From contig LR746276.1 of NCBI GenBank assembly GCA_902729315.2, forward strand, positions 1,970,669 to 2,034,668: DNA of 64,000 bases, given 5' to 3'. Below are positions 14,301 to 29,300 of this stretch, one piece after another; the first letter of the stretch is position 1; each line of letters opens with the position of its first letter. The notes beneath the pieces were generated by a model, which saw nothing but the letters and a program-made list of their open reading frames with translations, did no database searches and was not told the DNA's origin. A program made the translations under genes and the position numbers. The DNA is from Spirodela intermedia (Eukaryota > Streptophyta > Magnoliopsida > Alismatales > Araceae).

Positions 14301-17300
14301 GGAGGTAATGAAGAAAGATATGCAATTTGAGATGTTCAATGTAGATACAATATCTTGTGGATCGACAAACTAAGATCTGTCTTTCATCGCAACTAGTTGG
14401 AATTCACTGGATATGAATTATGATGATCATTCCGATGTCAAAAAGTTGATGATTTTCCTTGTCCGCCATTTGTATAGTTATTATGGGTTGTAGTGCTATA
14501 AACAGGTGCTTAGGTGATTGTTTTTTTGTTCGAATTTTGATTGTTGAGTTCGGTTGATATGTTGAGCTTGGTTATGTGTTCTATTGAATCCTTTGTAGTG
14601 GGTTGGAGAAAACTGCTTGGCTGGCGTTTTTATTTTGGTTTCTACTTGCTCTTGTTCTGAAATAAGCGTCTGGATAATGGTCTGATTGCACGACTAACCT
14701 TTGTGTCTCATGCTATGATCTCAATTCCCATGTGTTTTACATTCTCAGCCAGACATATGCATCTCTTATGTGGGACTGTGTGCAATCTATGCATTATATG
14801 CCTTAATGATTATTTTCTGATCAAGTATCTTGTCCTTCTAACTAAACATTTTACGGATCATATTTACTATCATCGTGGTTTTTTCATCTGGCAATGCTGC
14901 CTTATCTCCATGCTTCTGATACAAGATGGCTTGGAGGAAACTGCTTGGCGCACATTGTTTTTATTGTCGTTGTTAGTTGCTCCTGTTCCAGATTGAACAT
15001 AGGATAGTTCCGACGTCTTGTTATTGGAGTCAGTCATTGGATGCGTGGACTAGATAAACCCCCAATTGGGTGCATACATTATATTTGGTTCCTACACAGA
15101 AGGAAAGAATAATGCCAATTGCTCCCTGTATATTCCCAGAGGAAATTCTGACTTGTTTGCAATTCGTGCATTTGTTTTCAGGCTAAGGCTTGTGGTAGAA
15201 CTCCTGAGATTTGCCAAAAGATGGGTGATGACATGGGTGTAAGTTGATATTATCTTATTTCTTCCATTTCTCTTTTGCAAAGGATACTTGTTTTCTTACC
15301 TTTGTTATCATTATCAGGCTAAAGTTCTCCAGAACTATGAAAATATACTAAGTTCCTGTAATGCTCTGGATTACCATGACTTTATCAGCTGTTCGGTGAA
15401 GTTACTCTCTGAGTTTCCAGAAGGTAAGCATTCATTATCCATACCTTGTGATGGGCCAGTTGGATATCTATCTCTGCCATGATTGTATTTCGTCCATTTG
15501 TCAGTGTATAAAAGTTGCCAGGATAAATGGAAGGCAATAGTTGTGGATGAGTTTCAAGACACAAGTTCAATGCAGTATAGTCTTTTACGTGTTCTCGCAT
15601 CTCATAATTGTTTAACCATCATTGGTGATGAAGATCAGGTCTGCTATTCTATAATTTCCCTGGTTCCTTTTAAATGTCAGACCCACTCATTTTCTGAGTT
15701 TTCTTTGTAAAATCCAGTCAATATTCAGTTTTAATGGGGCTGATGTCTGTGGATTTGATTCATTTCGTAGAGATTTTCCTGGATACAAAGAGGTGAAACT
15801 TTCTTATCTGCCTTTCTCTTTCGTTATGATTGTTTGTACATGGTGTGATGGAATGAATGGAGCAAAATCTTTAGGACCTTAAAACTTTGGTAAATGGTTT
15901 TTTAAATGTTTTCAGGTTCGACTATGCAAGAATTATCGTTCAACTCGTTGTATTGTCGAGGCTGCGTCATTTCTTATTCGTAACAATATCAAACGATGCC
16001 AGCAAAAGGAAGTTGTCACAGAAAATTCCTCAGGATGTAAAGTATCCTTTCTAGAGTTTAAAGAATTATAATAGTTTTCAACATGAGACGTATTTCGATT
16101 TCAATTAAAGTATAAAAATAGTTTCCACATGAGACTTATTTCGATTTTGTACTTCATCAATTCACTAACTTTTCCTTGATTATAGTTAGATCATTGTCAA
16201 AGAATGCTACACTGAAGATGCTCAGTGTGCGTTTGTCATTGATAAAGTTTTGGAGATGACATCTGATATATCAGTTTCAAAGTGTTCCTTCAACAACATT
16301 GCAATCCTTTATCGGAGACAGGTGATTCTTTTCAACGTGCGTTTCTTTAATATCAGTTTTTTTTTTCTTGAATGTCAGCAGCACCTTTTTCTTTGGTTAT
16401 CCAAAATGCAGGTCACTGGGAGAGTGTTTCAAATGTCCTTTCGTGATAGGAAAATACCCTTTAACAATCACGGAGTTGCCTTCTACAGGAAAAAGGTTCT
16501 TGGTCCATATTTTCATTTCAAATTCCTGTCAATGTTGATTTTCTCTAGTTTGAAGGTTATTGATCATTATTGTTTCATCATGTTTAGATTAAAGAAAACA
16601 TATAGTTCTAAGTTTTTACAAAACTTACTCTGTTTTATTTCTCTTGCAAGCTATTTTTATTGGAGTCTCTTTGTTGCTGTTTTGTTTATTTAACATTATA
16701 TGTATATGTTCTAGTTTTTTTCCATCAAAGAGAAGACTTCCTTGCAGTATATTTTTATCTTGATATAAAGGGGTATGGCTATATAATATTTGCGTATGTC
16801 CTATTTCAGGTACTCAGATATCCTCAATCAGTGTACTTGAAGCAACTGACTGAAATAATTGAAGCTGATTTTTCTTGTGGCATAATCATTCCATATTTGG
16901 TGTAGCCTAACCTATCCCGACAGAAGTATGAGATGTAAGCAAATTGGTGATGGGTTTATGAATGAAGCAAGTGACAATTTAGATGCTAAATTGGGTAGCA
17001 CTGTCTAGAGTTCTATTATGAACCATACAACCAGTTGGGAACCACCATGAGAATGTACACTGGGGCTTGAGCCAATGTAGGTAGGATGAATGGTTCATAG
17101 TCGTTTTTAACCTTGATAGGCCAACCTCTGATGTTATCCTTCTCGTATGTCCATAGCTGGTGACCTAACAGTTCTTGCATGGAATGCAAGAGCTGCGGCC
17201 CAGAATTTCCCTGTCCAATTGGCTGAGACCAGCCAGGTGAAGAGGAGAATTGAGGTTGCCAGGCAGGAGGAAAGGAGAGAAGCTTGACTTTACTTGAAAA

Positions 17301-20300
17301 GCTGTGTAATGAAGTGCTGTATAATCCAGCTTGTTGATCAAAGAATTCCGGACAGTAGCATATTATTGAAATTGACTGGTATTAATAACCATGTATACTT
17401 TTCAAGTGTGTGATAACTTTGTCTCCCACTTCACAGTTTCTAGGTTGATAATCTAAGAGGGGTGTAGGTTTCTAGACTATTTGAACTGGGGGAGGATTAA
17501 TCTGATCAGTAGGGAAGCTGATGTGACACAGTTTGACGATCAATAGTTGATAATGGGGGTGGTTCTACTAGCCATCAAGAAATAATGGTAAAAACAAAAA
17601 AGGTAAACCAATTTGAGGACTTTGAAGGTTTTTTTATTGGAAAGAAAGATAAGTCCTGACATTTGGTGTCCTGACTTTATTTCAAAGATGAAACGTTGAT
17701 CCCCTTTGAAAATGCATAATATAATTGCAAAAAAAAAAGTCAGCTTAAAATGGCCTTTAATCTTAGTGGAAGGGAGAGCCCTGACTGGCTGGAGCAGTTA
17801 CATGTATCTTGAAAGGTTAAAGTGAAAACAATAGGTGGAAATCTTCCTTTGCCGTAATCCACTAATGGTTCTGACGCACACACTAGAGCCTTGGGGAAGG
17901 AGAAAAACCATCCAAGACTGATGAAGATGTTGGGATGAACATTGAATCAAGATCAAATTCCATAATAGCTAGGACCAATTCAAATTACTTTGGATTATTG
18001 CTAAGAAGCTCATATACTTGCCTAAAGAATATAAAAACAGAAAGGGTAGCCTATTACAAACTTTTAATGACTACTTTTAGTGATTTTTAGTGGCAGCAAC
18101 ATTAAGACAGAAAAAGGATGAAGAAATAGTCACGTTTTCCAATTCAAGTAAATGATTCCTATGCTAATGAAGATCAGAATTGTCATTCCTCCATCAGATA
18201 TTTATGGCTGAATTTCGATCCTCGAGAAAGAGAAAAATACACTGAAGTGAAAATTGATGGTGGTGTTAATTTTTTTCAATTCTAGTTTAGTTTTTCCTTC
18301 CTTTCCTTCCCTCTTCTTCTGTTCTGTTGTTACCAGCGACGTCACATTCTTTCTCTTTTTTGTCTTTTTTCATTCTCTTCTTACTCTTCTCTCTTCCTCT
18401 ATTCTTTGATTCTATCATTCTTGGTTGTGTTTGCTATTTTGGATGTCTTCCTCTATCTTCTCTCAGAAATCAGTGATAAATATCAATATTTTTTCTTTTT
18501 TATTTGCCTGTCTCTACTTTCTTTTGTTACAATCTGTTTTAGCATTTTATAAGGTTTTACATGGCGGTTCTTTTTCATGAATTCCTCATTAAAATATAGG
18601 TGACCAGAGCTATCATAGCTATTCTGAGGACCACATTGCCAGGGTGTGGTGATGGTCCCTTTCGTCAGGCTTTCAAGGCACTCTTCGCCTGTGACAAAGA
18701 AGAAAAGAAAAAGGTCTAGGTCATTTTGTTTCCTGCCAGTTCTTTTTATTTTGCATATTACTAAATATTTTCCAAATATCTTTCTTCTTCTTTGTAGTTT
18801 ATCATGTCGTATATACTCATAGCATGTGTTTCATCGTGCAGATAATTCAATATGTTGAGAAGATAGCCTCAGCTAGAAATTGTGCCTTTATTTCTGCAGC
18901 CAGTGACATATTTGGTGCAAAGATTTCCGGTACTTTCAAAAGGTCCTGTCTTTTAAGCTGATCATTTAATCTGAATGTTTTGTGAGACCTCAAAAATTAT
19001 GTTAACTTTGCCATGCACTGTCTTTATGATCTTAATGTTACTAATTTGTTTGGACCACAGGAATTCTCCTTTATTCTGTTGTCTTGCATTATGTGAGGCA
19101 TACTGGTTGTTCTAACCTACACTTTTGTTGGAGTTATGTGTTGGCTATAGTTCATAGGCTTTTGATATCGATGTGTCTTGAGAATCTTTTGCACTTGTGT
19201 GTCTTGTAGCTGTGTTTTTCGTTTGTGTTATCAAAATTGGTGCGACATCCTTGGATGTTCCTTCAGAAAACGATTGGGGGGAGGGGGGTAAGAGTTACTT
19301 TCTTTAAAAAACTGGCTACCTAGTTACACATCGTCTTGCCATTCTTCAGAAGATATTAAAAACGTTGGATTACACAGAATTTTTTTTGACATCATGACAA
19401 TCATTCTCTAAGGCGGTCACGATGTGAAGATCATAAAACAATGCGGGACTGGTGAATATGTTTATCTGATCTCCTGAACACCTTTTAAGAGTATGGCGGG
19501 TCATTGGTAGTTGTTTATACCTTTTGAAAAGTTCGAATCTTGTAAGTTGACCTTATATTATACTTGACTATTTAGTATAAATGCTTGCTATTATTACAGG
19601 GCTCAGCTTACTCAAGGACGCAAGGTTCTGTCAGCTTTAGGCATGTTATCAAAGCTCGTTTTCCAAGTGAGGGGCTTTATTTACTATGTGCATAAAATTT
19701 TAATCCTGTGTACGTATTCATCACTGTTTTTGTGTACACATGTATATACTTGTGCGGTACAGAAGTTGTAGTGTTCCTTTCAATCATATGATTAACTTTG
19801 AATTTTTTTCTCTATAATTAAATAAAATTTGCATGCTTTATATTTCAAAATCAGATGGTTTCATAGATTTAATGCAAAGTTGTGGTTTAAGCTTACGATT
19901 CCTTTTGATGGCTTACTCGTACTATTTAAAGTGAATCATTCTATTTACTTTGCTATTTTGTTGCTTAGCCTTTGCGTTTCCTTGTTTATAGATGCTCACA
20001 TCATTTATTGATACTTGTAGGAATTGTCAATCTCTTCAGTTATCTCTTCTGCGGCAAACTTACTACCTCAGGTATGAATTGTGATTTAATAATGTACCTT
20101 TGCATTTATCCCTGATGTTTTGTCAAGTTTTTTTTTCTTTTTTATCATGGCTTTATTGGTTGTTCTGTAGGATGGCGCTATCTGGTTCGGAGAATTTAAC
20201 ATACTAAATGCATAGTCTAGTCATGTCTGATCATGCTTAAAATTTGAAGTATACTTGTGTTTGAAAAATGTTAAAATGGCTTCTTAACCTGTTGGACATA

Positions 20301-23300
20301 TTAACTAAGCTATACGGAATAATTCTTACAAGATTGGGTCTTAAGTGAGATTCCTTGGTGCCATTTATCAAGTGGGATTGCCTGGTATCGCATGCATAGT
20401 TTTGATGTTGTGCTTCTCACTGAATGCAAGAGTTTTCTGGGATGTAGGTTGGTTTTTAGGGTGAGTACTCATCTTTGGAAGGACTACTCGTAGAAATCAA
20501 CCATTTGTTTCCAGATACCCTGTCGATCCCTTATTTTTCATTTTAGTTATGATACGGAAAAAAAACAAGAAATTTAGAGATACAAGGGCACTTGTTTCAC
20601 TGACAAATTAATAGTTTCTGTTGAGTTTTTCTTACTGAAAGATCCATTATTTCTTGCCTTTCTTATTTTCTGGCGTTGGTTTCTTGCTGTGGAATGATGT
20701 GTTTCCTTTCTTTCTTGATTATCTGTGTATCAATAGTCCAGACATTGTACGGAGATTGCTCACCTAGTAACGGATTTTCTGTTGATTATCCTTGATCTAC
20801 CAAGAATTGGTTCCTATTTTGTAGAGATACCTCCTTGAGCAACGTGCGGTAATTGATGTTGACAGTGGAAAATATTTGAATGAAGACCATGACCTTAGAT
20901 CTGTAAGTTAAGTCTGGAAGCTTGATTATTAACTGGTTTCGAGTTCTTGAATATATTGCTTTTCTCTATCCTTCCTTAAACGGGAGTAAAATTCATCTTC
21001 GCCTTTCCCTGCTTATCTCATGTTAATTGATAAACTTAGTTTGAATGATTTTTTCCGATCATAATTCATATATCGCCATTTCATGCTTTATTTTTCCTAA
21101 TATTATGATTGTCTGCCTTTTTTTTCTTTTTAGTTTGCATCTTTCATACCAGTTCCTGATTTTTCACTGCTTCTTTGCTTCGCCATGGTTCATTATGCAT
21201 TTTATTTTCGATTGTAATTGAGTTTGCTTGAGTAATGCACTGTTGTCAAACCAATTAAAAGGGTCTAAGAATGGACTTTAAATTGAAGAGGCCTTGATAG
21301 TTGCACATTGGGTTTGTTGAATGTCTTAAATATAGGGGATGGAATCATATTAAAAGCTGAAATCTAACGGTTCTAAGCAACAAAATTGAATGAAACGCTG
21401 AAGAATATAGGCTCGAGTTGTCTGATAATCTGCAGGGATACATGTGGTGTAATGATTTATTCATGTCAAAAATATGTTTGTATTAGGGAGTGCTGTCCAG
21501 TTATCACAAAGGCGAAGCAACACTTTCATATTAAAGGAAACTTGTATCCTAGAATTGAAAAAAATCAAAATGTGTTACCTCGAGCTTCAGTGGTCCTACT
21601 GCCCAGCATCTTCAATTTAGCCTTACTGGTTTGTATTTGAGGCCATGATCTTCTACTCAATATGGAACCATATTCTGTGCTTAGCTTTGGTGACTTCATT
21701 TTACGTAAGGAATATAAGGTTAGAGTTAAGGTGAACGATTCTTAAGTGCACTAGACAATTGATCATCATTAGTATTTGAAGTTGATGTCTAATAAGAGGC
21801 TCTTTATTAATACTCTTTTTATAAGGAATTCAAGGAAACGAATAGAAGAGGACAAGAAGGTTAGCGGTAATGAAAGATGCTGCATCAGACTTCCTTGGGT
21901 ATAGGAAGTCCCTCTTATAAGCTTTTATATTAAGATAAAATAGTAAATTGAGAAAAAGAGAACAAAAATACTGAAGCTCTCGTAAAATGTCTAATAACAA
22001 ATTGTTGGATACAGTTAGTCATTGGTGAATAATTGTCCCCTCACATTTAGGAACAATCGACCAATCTTCATGGAGCTGCATTAAACAGTTCATTCTAAGA
22101 GGCCTGTGGTACATGATGTCATTAATTATCAATCACTCTAAGGTCCCTAATCGTTCATTGGTGTCGTTTTTGCTACACTGTTTGTTATAACTCTTCATTT
22201 TTAGATTGCTTTTTAAATGGTCATTTTAGAAGAACATTGTAGAATGCTAAGAGAAGGGAAAAACACCAGGGAAACCCTAGGACAGGACATCCTAGGACAT
22301 ATACATTTGATCTGTTAGAAATGCAGAACACCAGGACATCCCTAGGTGTTGAGTTAGAGAAGAGAGGAGAAGGAACAGAGGCGCTAAAACTCTAGGCTGA
22401 ACTGCGGAGAGAATCCATTTCCTCTTTTTTCTGTCTTCTATTAGTCCTGAGCCCAATGTTTAGCACATGGACGCAATAGTATAGGTTGGGTGGACGTAAT
22501 GCGGGTCCGATACTTAATGGTTTAGTAAGCCCAAACAGGGTTTGATATTTTGATGGGCCCAACTAAAACTCTAACATGGAGAAAAAAGAAAAGGATAACT
22601 GGTTCTCGACAGTAATCAAACAAGTCTTTACTTCTAAGTGTGATATTGAGGTACTTTGAGTAATTTGTTATCCTTTGAAATGCATAAAGTTGTTTTCACT
22701 TGGTTGTAAATATTCTAAGTTGAATAACGTACCATAAAGCGTATTTAGAGATGCTTGTATTTGGATCCTTGAAATGGCAATTATAATTTACGTTTGTACC
22801 TGAGTAATGCCTATACTGTCCTAAGACAAAGAGTTATCTTGCCCGTTGCAAAATTGGACAAAAAAATATGCGAGTCGATCCCTTCTGTGGGGACTTGACT
22901 GAAATGGTAGAAAATACCTGATGCTAAATCCATTGGAGAGAATGTTATTGATGGGGATTTTGACTGACCCATATGATTTCGTTGGTAATTTTACTATTGA
23001 ATGTAATCAAATACAACATGATTAATATGCTTTATGTCAAGCTTGGCCAAACAAGATGCAATCACTGGCTAATATCATCATGGCTATTTATGGTTGAAAG
23101 AAGCTAAACCAAATATTGGAAAGATCACGGACTATTGTCCATGATTTTGTTTATAAGTGAGCTGAGGAGAGCATGCGAGACAAAGTGACATGGGAGCACA
23201 ATGAGAAAGATTTAGAGGACTATGGTCCTTTTGCCATGCCGAATCGAGTAGAGTGTAGTTTGTCTTTGTCCTGTAAGCTGGTTGTATGAATTTTTTAATG

Positions 23301-26300
23301 AGTCTAGAATAAATCTGGGGATTTTTGCATGTGTACCATTATAAACTATTGGGCACTGTACCCCTGCCTTCAACATCTCAACTTCTTTACTGTAAATTTT
23401 TATATTCTTAACCATGCTTAACTCATCCGAACTTTATAAAGACATTACCATTTACTAGGAGGACAATGCCTGTAGTTTAAAAGACACTTTAATTTTTGGT
23501 AAGGCTTTTTATGTTGATTTCAAAACTACGAATTTACAGGTGATTCAGTACCTGCTTGATGACGTGGCCGAATTTCAGTCAACATACTTCGATTTTGATA
23601 AATGTGAGAAAGTTGCAGCAGAGGAGAATGGGTGTCGGAACACACTTAGTGCCTTTCTTGATCATATTTCTCTTAGAGAGACTGAGAATTTTAGAACTTT
23701 GAGATGTGAAAATCAGAACTCTATCACATTGACGACAATTCATCAGGTATAGAATTCATGTTCTTGAACTATTGAACTTTTAGGTGCCATGTTTGACGTA
23801 AAAATATACTCTTCTTATCATGAAATTTGACTCCTGTATTCTTCTTTGACAGTCAAAAGGTTTAGAGTGGGACACCGTTTTTATTGTGAAGGTATGGCCC
23901 TATATAGGAGGATATATTAGCATCTATTTCCCTCAGTCAAAGTTTCAGTGCTTCTGAAAAGTTTAAAATATACTATTTTGAGTATTCCATTTTTCAGTAC
24001 ATTGATGTTGTGGATTTGGCAGCAACTTTGGCCAATAATAGTGACAAGTATATGTGATCCATTTCATGTTCTGAGAGAGAGAAATGGTTAAATGAACAAA
24101 AGCGTATCACTTTTCTAATATTAGATGTGCTACTTTGATTGCTGCTGATTTAGGACGGCCAGATTTGATTTGCTGCTTCCTTTGAAACCTGTTGTTGGTG
24201 TTCTCAACTTTGCTAAACTAAAATATGTCGTACCTTTCCTCTCAACTTTAAATAGAAATCAGTCATTCTGTTTGTTGTTGGTTTTTGGATACCTAAAGAA
24301 GGGCCAAAATGATGCTGACAACTTATGTGAACTAGTGAAAATTTGTGGGCTTCGCCAGTCCAATAGCTTTAATTTTTTACGAGGGGCGTTGGATCTAAGT
24401 TGTGTTATGCCACATGACATTAGATACCTTCATTGGAGATACCTTATGTTGTTAAGTCTTGTCTGCTAATGGCCAGAACGCAGTATGAACTGTGAGAATA
24501 TTGCTGTCATGCGTCACAGTTTTGACTGAATAATATATCAATCCTATTAATGTTGCTTTTGACTTACCATATCATTACATGTGACATGATGCATTTGAGC
24601 TTAAATACTCAGTTCACATGAATGTCTATGGAAAAGTTTGACTCACCACCACCTCTGCACATGCTTTATTTTGGTGCTTCCCTGAAAGGGATTAGACGCC
24701 TGAGGTGTCTTGGCCACCTCATTACCTAGTTGGATTTTTAGGTGACGCCTTAAAAAGCCTGAGTTAAATGGTACGTTTCCTTTCCAACCATTTTACAGTT
24801 TATCATAAAGGTCTTATGTGCCTTTGTTGCCTCATGTGTGAGGGGACATGTGGTCTTTATCATGTGAACAACATATATGAAGTGTATGGGGTACAGAAGT
24901 AACAATCATTTCTGATTGACGATGAGTAGAGTAAACCCTTTTATATAACCTCGTTAGTTTGCGTGCATCGTCTAATAAAAGATTAATATAGGACGTAACC
25001 CTGCATTTTTGCAAAGCATATGTTTCTTATGAAGATTTGTTGCTGGTATAATAGGTTTAGATGCTCACTATTTAGTGGATTTCTCTAGTGAATTATGCCA
25101 TCTCTAGTTAATTAAAATGGTTGTGTGACGTACTTTTCTTAATTTCTCTATTTTGTGGAGATGTAGCCGTGCTTATTTAGGTGCTAATCTCTTGTGTTTA
25201 GTTGATACTCTTAACCGAGAAAATAGTTTTACAGTTTGAAACAAGCTTATTGTTAAAATATTCCTCCTTAGTGTGTCACATGATGGTTTAGTGTATCACG
25301 CGACTGTCTTAGTGTCTTTTTCCTTCTGTGTGTAAGGTTCAGATGTCCAGGACCTTCCTCGAGGTGTCTGATATAAGTACCAGACCTCTGTTGTGAATTG
25401 ATTTAACACAATCTTTCCCTCATTTTGAATAGAAGTTCCTTTTCCGCTCTCTACATGAGAAGGTTTTTCCTTGAGGATCCAGAGGAATTGAAGGAAATTC
25501 GACACTTATAGGGCTAGTTGCCAGTAAGTTCAGAGGAAATCAGTTCTAATTCTGGGGAAAGAAAGATTTGTCTAACCGCTATAAGTAAAAATTTTATGCA
25601 TCTGACTTCTAATCTTATTTTTTTAGAATAGTATGGAGCTGGGCTGCATTTTCGTAGGTCATAGGTCGCTTAGATTATCTTAACTCGGCCATCATTTGTT
25701 GGACGCATAGAGCATTTCTGCATGTTTGCTAGCCCAAACTCGGCTAGAAATTTCTGCCATAGACAATGGCTACTTTTTCTGGTTAGGAATGTTTTGGAGG
25801 CTCATATAGAGTTATAGGGTTTAGTTTTTCCCCGTTGCATCTTTCAGAGTAAATTTTTTTCTGGTTCCTAGAGTCAGATGCCACAGTGCTTCAATTCAAG
25901 CTGCTTTTTTACCCATATTTTATAACACCTGCAGCTGTAGCTGGCGTAAAGAAATTTACTGCTGAAATCAGGAGTATGGACTAGATTGATATAATGGGCT
26001 GTTGACCATGTTAGCTGTTGTGCATTGTCAGAACGTTAAATATTATGGCCAGTTGATGTTTAACAAGTGCTGTTTTGGCGGATCGTTCCAACACTTTTTC
26101 GTCCCTGGCACCTTATCTATTCACTTTAATAATTATTTAGTATCATATAAGAATCACTACGTGGATGTCAGAAGGCTGATTTAATATTCTTTTGTCTAGG
26201 CAAATGAATCAGAAATTCCTTTGTCAAATGAATTGAGTACTTTCAATGAGGAATGCGGTACAAATATTGAGGTGAGCATGTTGCTTTCGAGAGTCTTAAT

Positions 26301-29300
26301 ACATTTCAATGTTTTTGTCCTATTCCTCTTACTGAAATTGAGAACGTTTATAGGAGGAGCGTCGGCTAATGTATGTAGCAATGACTCGTGCTCGTAAGAA
26401 GTTGTACATTCTTTACGTCCTAATGGATTCAAATAGGATGGTAAAATCCTTTCTTCCTGTGCGCTGTCGTATTTATTTATTTATTGATTTTCTATACCTT
26501 GTGTTATTTTGCTAATGTTATGGATTTTCAGCTTCTACAACCTTCCCGTTTTTTGAGGGAAATACCAGTCCACCTTACTGAGGGCCAGGTTAGTATTACA
26601 TTGTCTGTCTTCTATCTTACAACTCAGTGTATTTGGTTATGACGATTGTATTGCCAAGTTTTAATTTTATGGAAGCATTCTAGCTGATAAAAACGAAACT
26701 ATAATATTTTTGATGTTTAAGTTCTTGTTGCGGTGCTGTGGATACAGCTATAGTATACTTGGTTAAAATGTACTTTTCAAATGCATACCATTTGAAAAGT
26801 ACATTTTAATGAGGTTGGTCAGTTTGTTTTTCAGTAAATCAATGCTACTATTTTCGTGGTTCCATTGTGTGGAAATTTAGTTTCCTAAGGGTTTTATCTC
26901 TAATTTGTGCTTGATGGTTTGCACTCTTAGGAAGTGGTCAATGAGGAAACGCTTCCTCGAGAGTCTGTAGAAAGCAGTGTCAAACCTGCTTCTAGTCCTT
27001 CAAAATGCCAGCCATTCAGTGAGGTGACTGGCAACCCTTCACTCTGCTTTCAACGCCCTGAGGATATTGACTACGGCATGAAAGAATCTGCGCAAGCTTG
27101 CCTTGGAAATAATTTCCTTAAAAGGTATCAGCCATTTTGTTGTCTTTTTTGGTGACCATTTTGCGCTCATATTCATATTCTGGTTGTACTTCGTGGTTCC
27201 AGCAAGTGTGGGAAAAACCTGTAATTAGGAGTTAGTCCTTTTGGCCATTTTCTTAGTTGGGTAGTTTCCTAGTCTGGTACCTTCCTAGTTGATCAGTTTC
27301 TTTAACCCAGGTAGTTTCCTCTTCTTGAACAATTGTATATAGCTAGCAATTGTTTCTATGATTTAATAATGACAAGAGATTTTTCCTGATTGATTATCCT
27401 TGTATGGTTTGCATTAGTATGTAAAATAACAACGTGGGCTCTACTGCCAATTTCGCAATTTTTTACTAACGTTTTCTGGAGAGCATTTATTGTTCCTTCC
27501 ATTTATAGAAGCATGTTTGCCTGTAACAATATATTGAAGAGTATTTCCACAATAGGCGTCCAGAGACTTGGTTTCTGGTTTCTCACAACCATTCCTGTCA
27601 CCATGATCCTTGTAAACGCCTTCTGTTTAATGGCTTGTGTGTAATGAACTTCAATTTGATTTTTTAAGATCTTTTGCAGATTTAATTTGGAGGATCGATC
27701 AACTATTTCTCAGTTATTTCATCAATGGGCGAAAAAGCAAGCATTTCAAGTTCCAAGACGGTTAATTGATAAGGTGCTTTTGATCTTCATTTTCCTGACC
27801 AGTATGTGCATTTAAAAAACTTAGTTTCTTCATTTATGCAACTCTGGTCTTCGCATTCACATGTAGTTCAATGATTAGAATTACATGTACAGCATGAACT
27901 TCTGTGATAGAATTACAGGAACTTTGTTGTTCAATATTAGTCGTTAGCTTGGAAAGTGTTGTCAAGATACAAACCCGATGCTGCTTTTACATTTTTTTGC
28001 ATTGATATTAACAAGCGTTTAATTTTTAATCTTGCCTACTTCAGTTTTTTCGGTTTGTTCGAATGGCTAAACACAATTTGATTGCATACCTATTCTCCTA
28101 AATATCTCGTATCTATGTAGAAGTTTGCATGCCTACTGATGTTGTGTTACTTCTCTCATTTTCATTTGCCTACCTGAAAAGCTGTGATACCTGACTTTTG
28201 TGCTGGTTATAATCTCCTGTCTTGATGGATGATGCGGTGATAAAACATCACGGTAGCCCATTTTTCAAATACTTGGCTAGCTTTGGAAGGCCAAATCCTC
28301 TTTAGTAGGTGGAGAAGATACTGGTGTACAAATCTTGCATGTCTCAATTAGATGTAGGTCTGTGGCCTGCGATCTGTGGCACAAATTTTTTGTCAGCTTA
28401 CTCGAGGAAGAAACTGTTGTTCAACTTTGTCAACTGGGAGGCATTTTTATGTATACATTCATTTTAATCCAAAATCGTGTGTAATTGGTTGAATGTCCAC
28501 CTTAATTGGTCAGACTTCTATTTTCTAATATCATCCTTCAATTTCCAAACTACTGTATATCACATGAAAAATGTAAAACATGCACGTTGTACATTCGTGT
28601 CTTTTCTTATCAATCCTTTTGGATTGCAGGTTGGCTTTGTAATTGATGAACGTCTGAGGAGTAAGACAACCAGGAACAAGGTTTCCTAAGTTTTCAGATT
28701 CGTGACTTATTCTCTTTCTTTTTGCGGAAGTTTAGTCTTAAATTTTGAGTTTTGGCAGTGTCAAAACCTGTTCTCTTCATTGTTTACTTTTCCTGTCACT
28801 TGAAACAGATATGAATCCGGCACCTTTCATTATGGGTTGCATTGGGTTATCCTTGACCCACAACTTTATTGCCTTGACATCCATCATACATGCTGTCTAT
28901 GTGACACAACCTTATTAATGCATTACTGCATGCATCGATCATCTAGAGACTAATATTACGAGTATATTTTGGTTGAAGATGTCTTAGAAAGCCGATTATG
29001 TGAAAGCTGCAAAGGTTGATTCACAGAGGAGAGCTAGCATGTTCAGTCATCTGATAATTAGTTTCAAATGGCTGCATAAAGTTTTTTAGTTCTTCAGCGG
29101 ATATGAAATGTTTTCCCATCATGAGTACAAATGGTTTCCTTATATGGAACTCGATTGACAGCACGTTTGCACCTTTTTTTTTTTTGTTTTTTCTATTTCC
29201 ATTGTTTCTTCCCTGTCAGGCATTTATGCAGCCATTCAATATCGGTTTCTTGTTCTTAGGTCTTCATATTATTGATGATCGGTGAATCACAACACACTTT

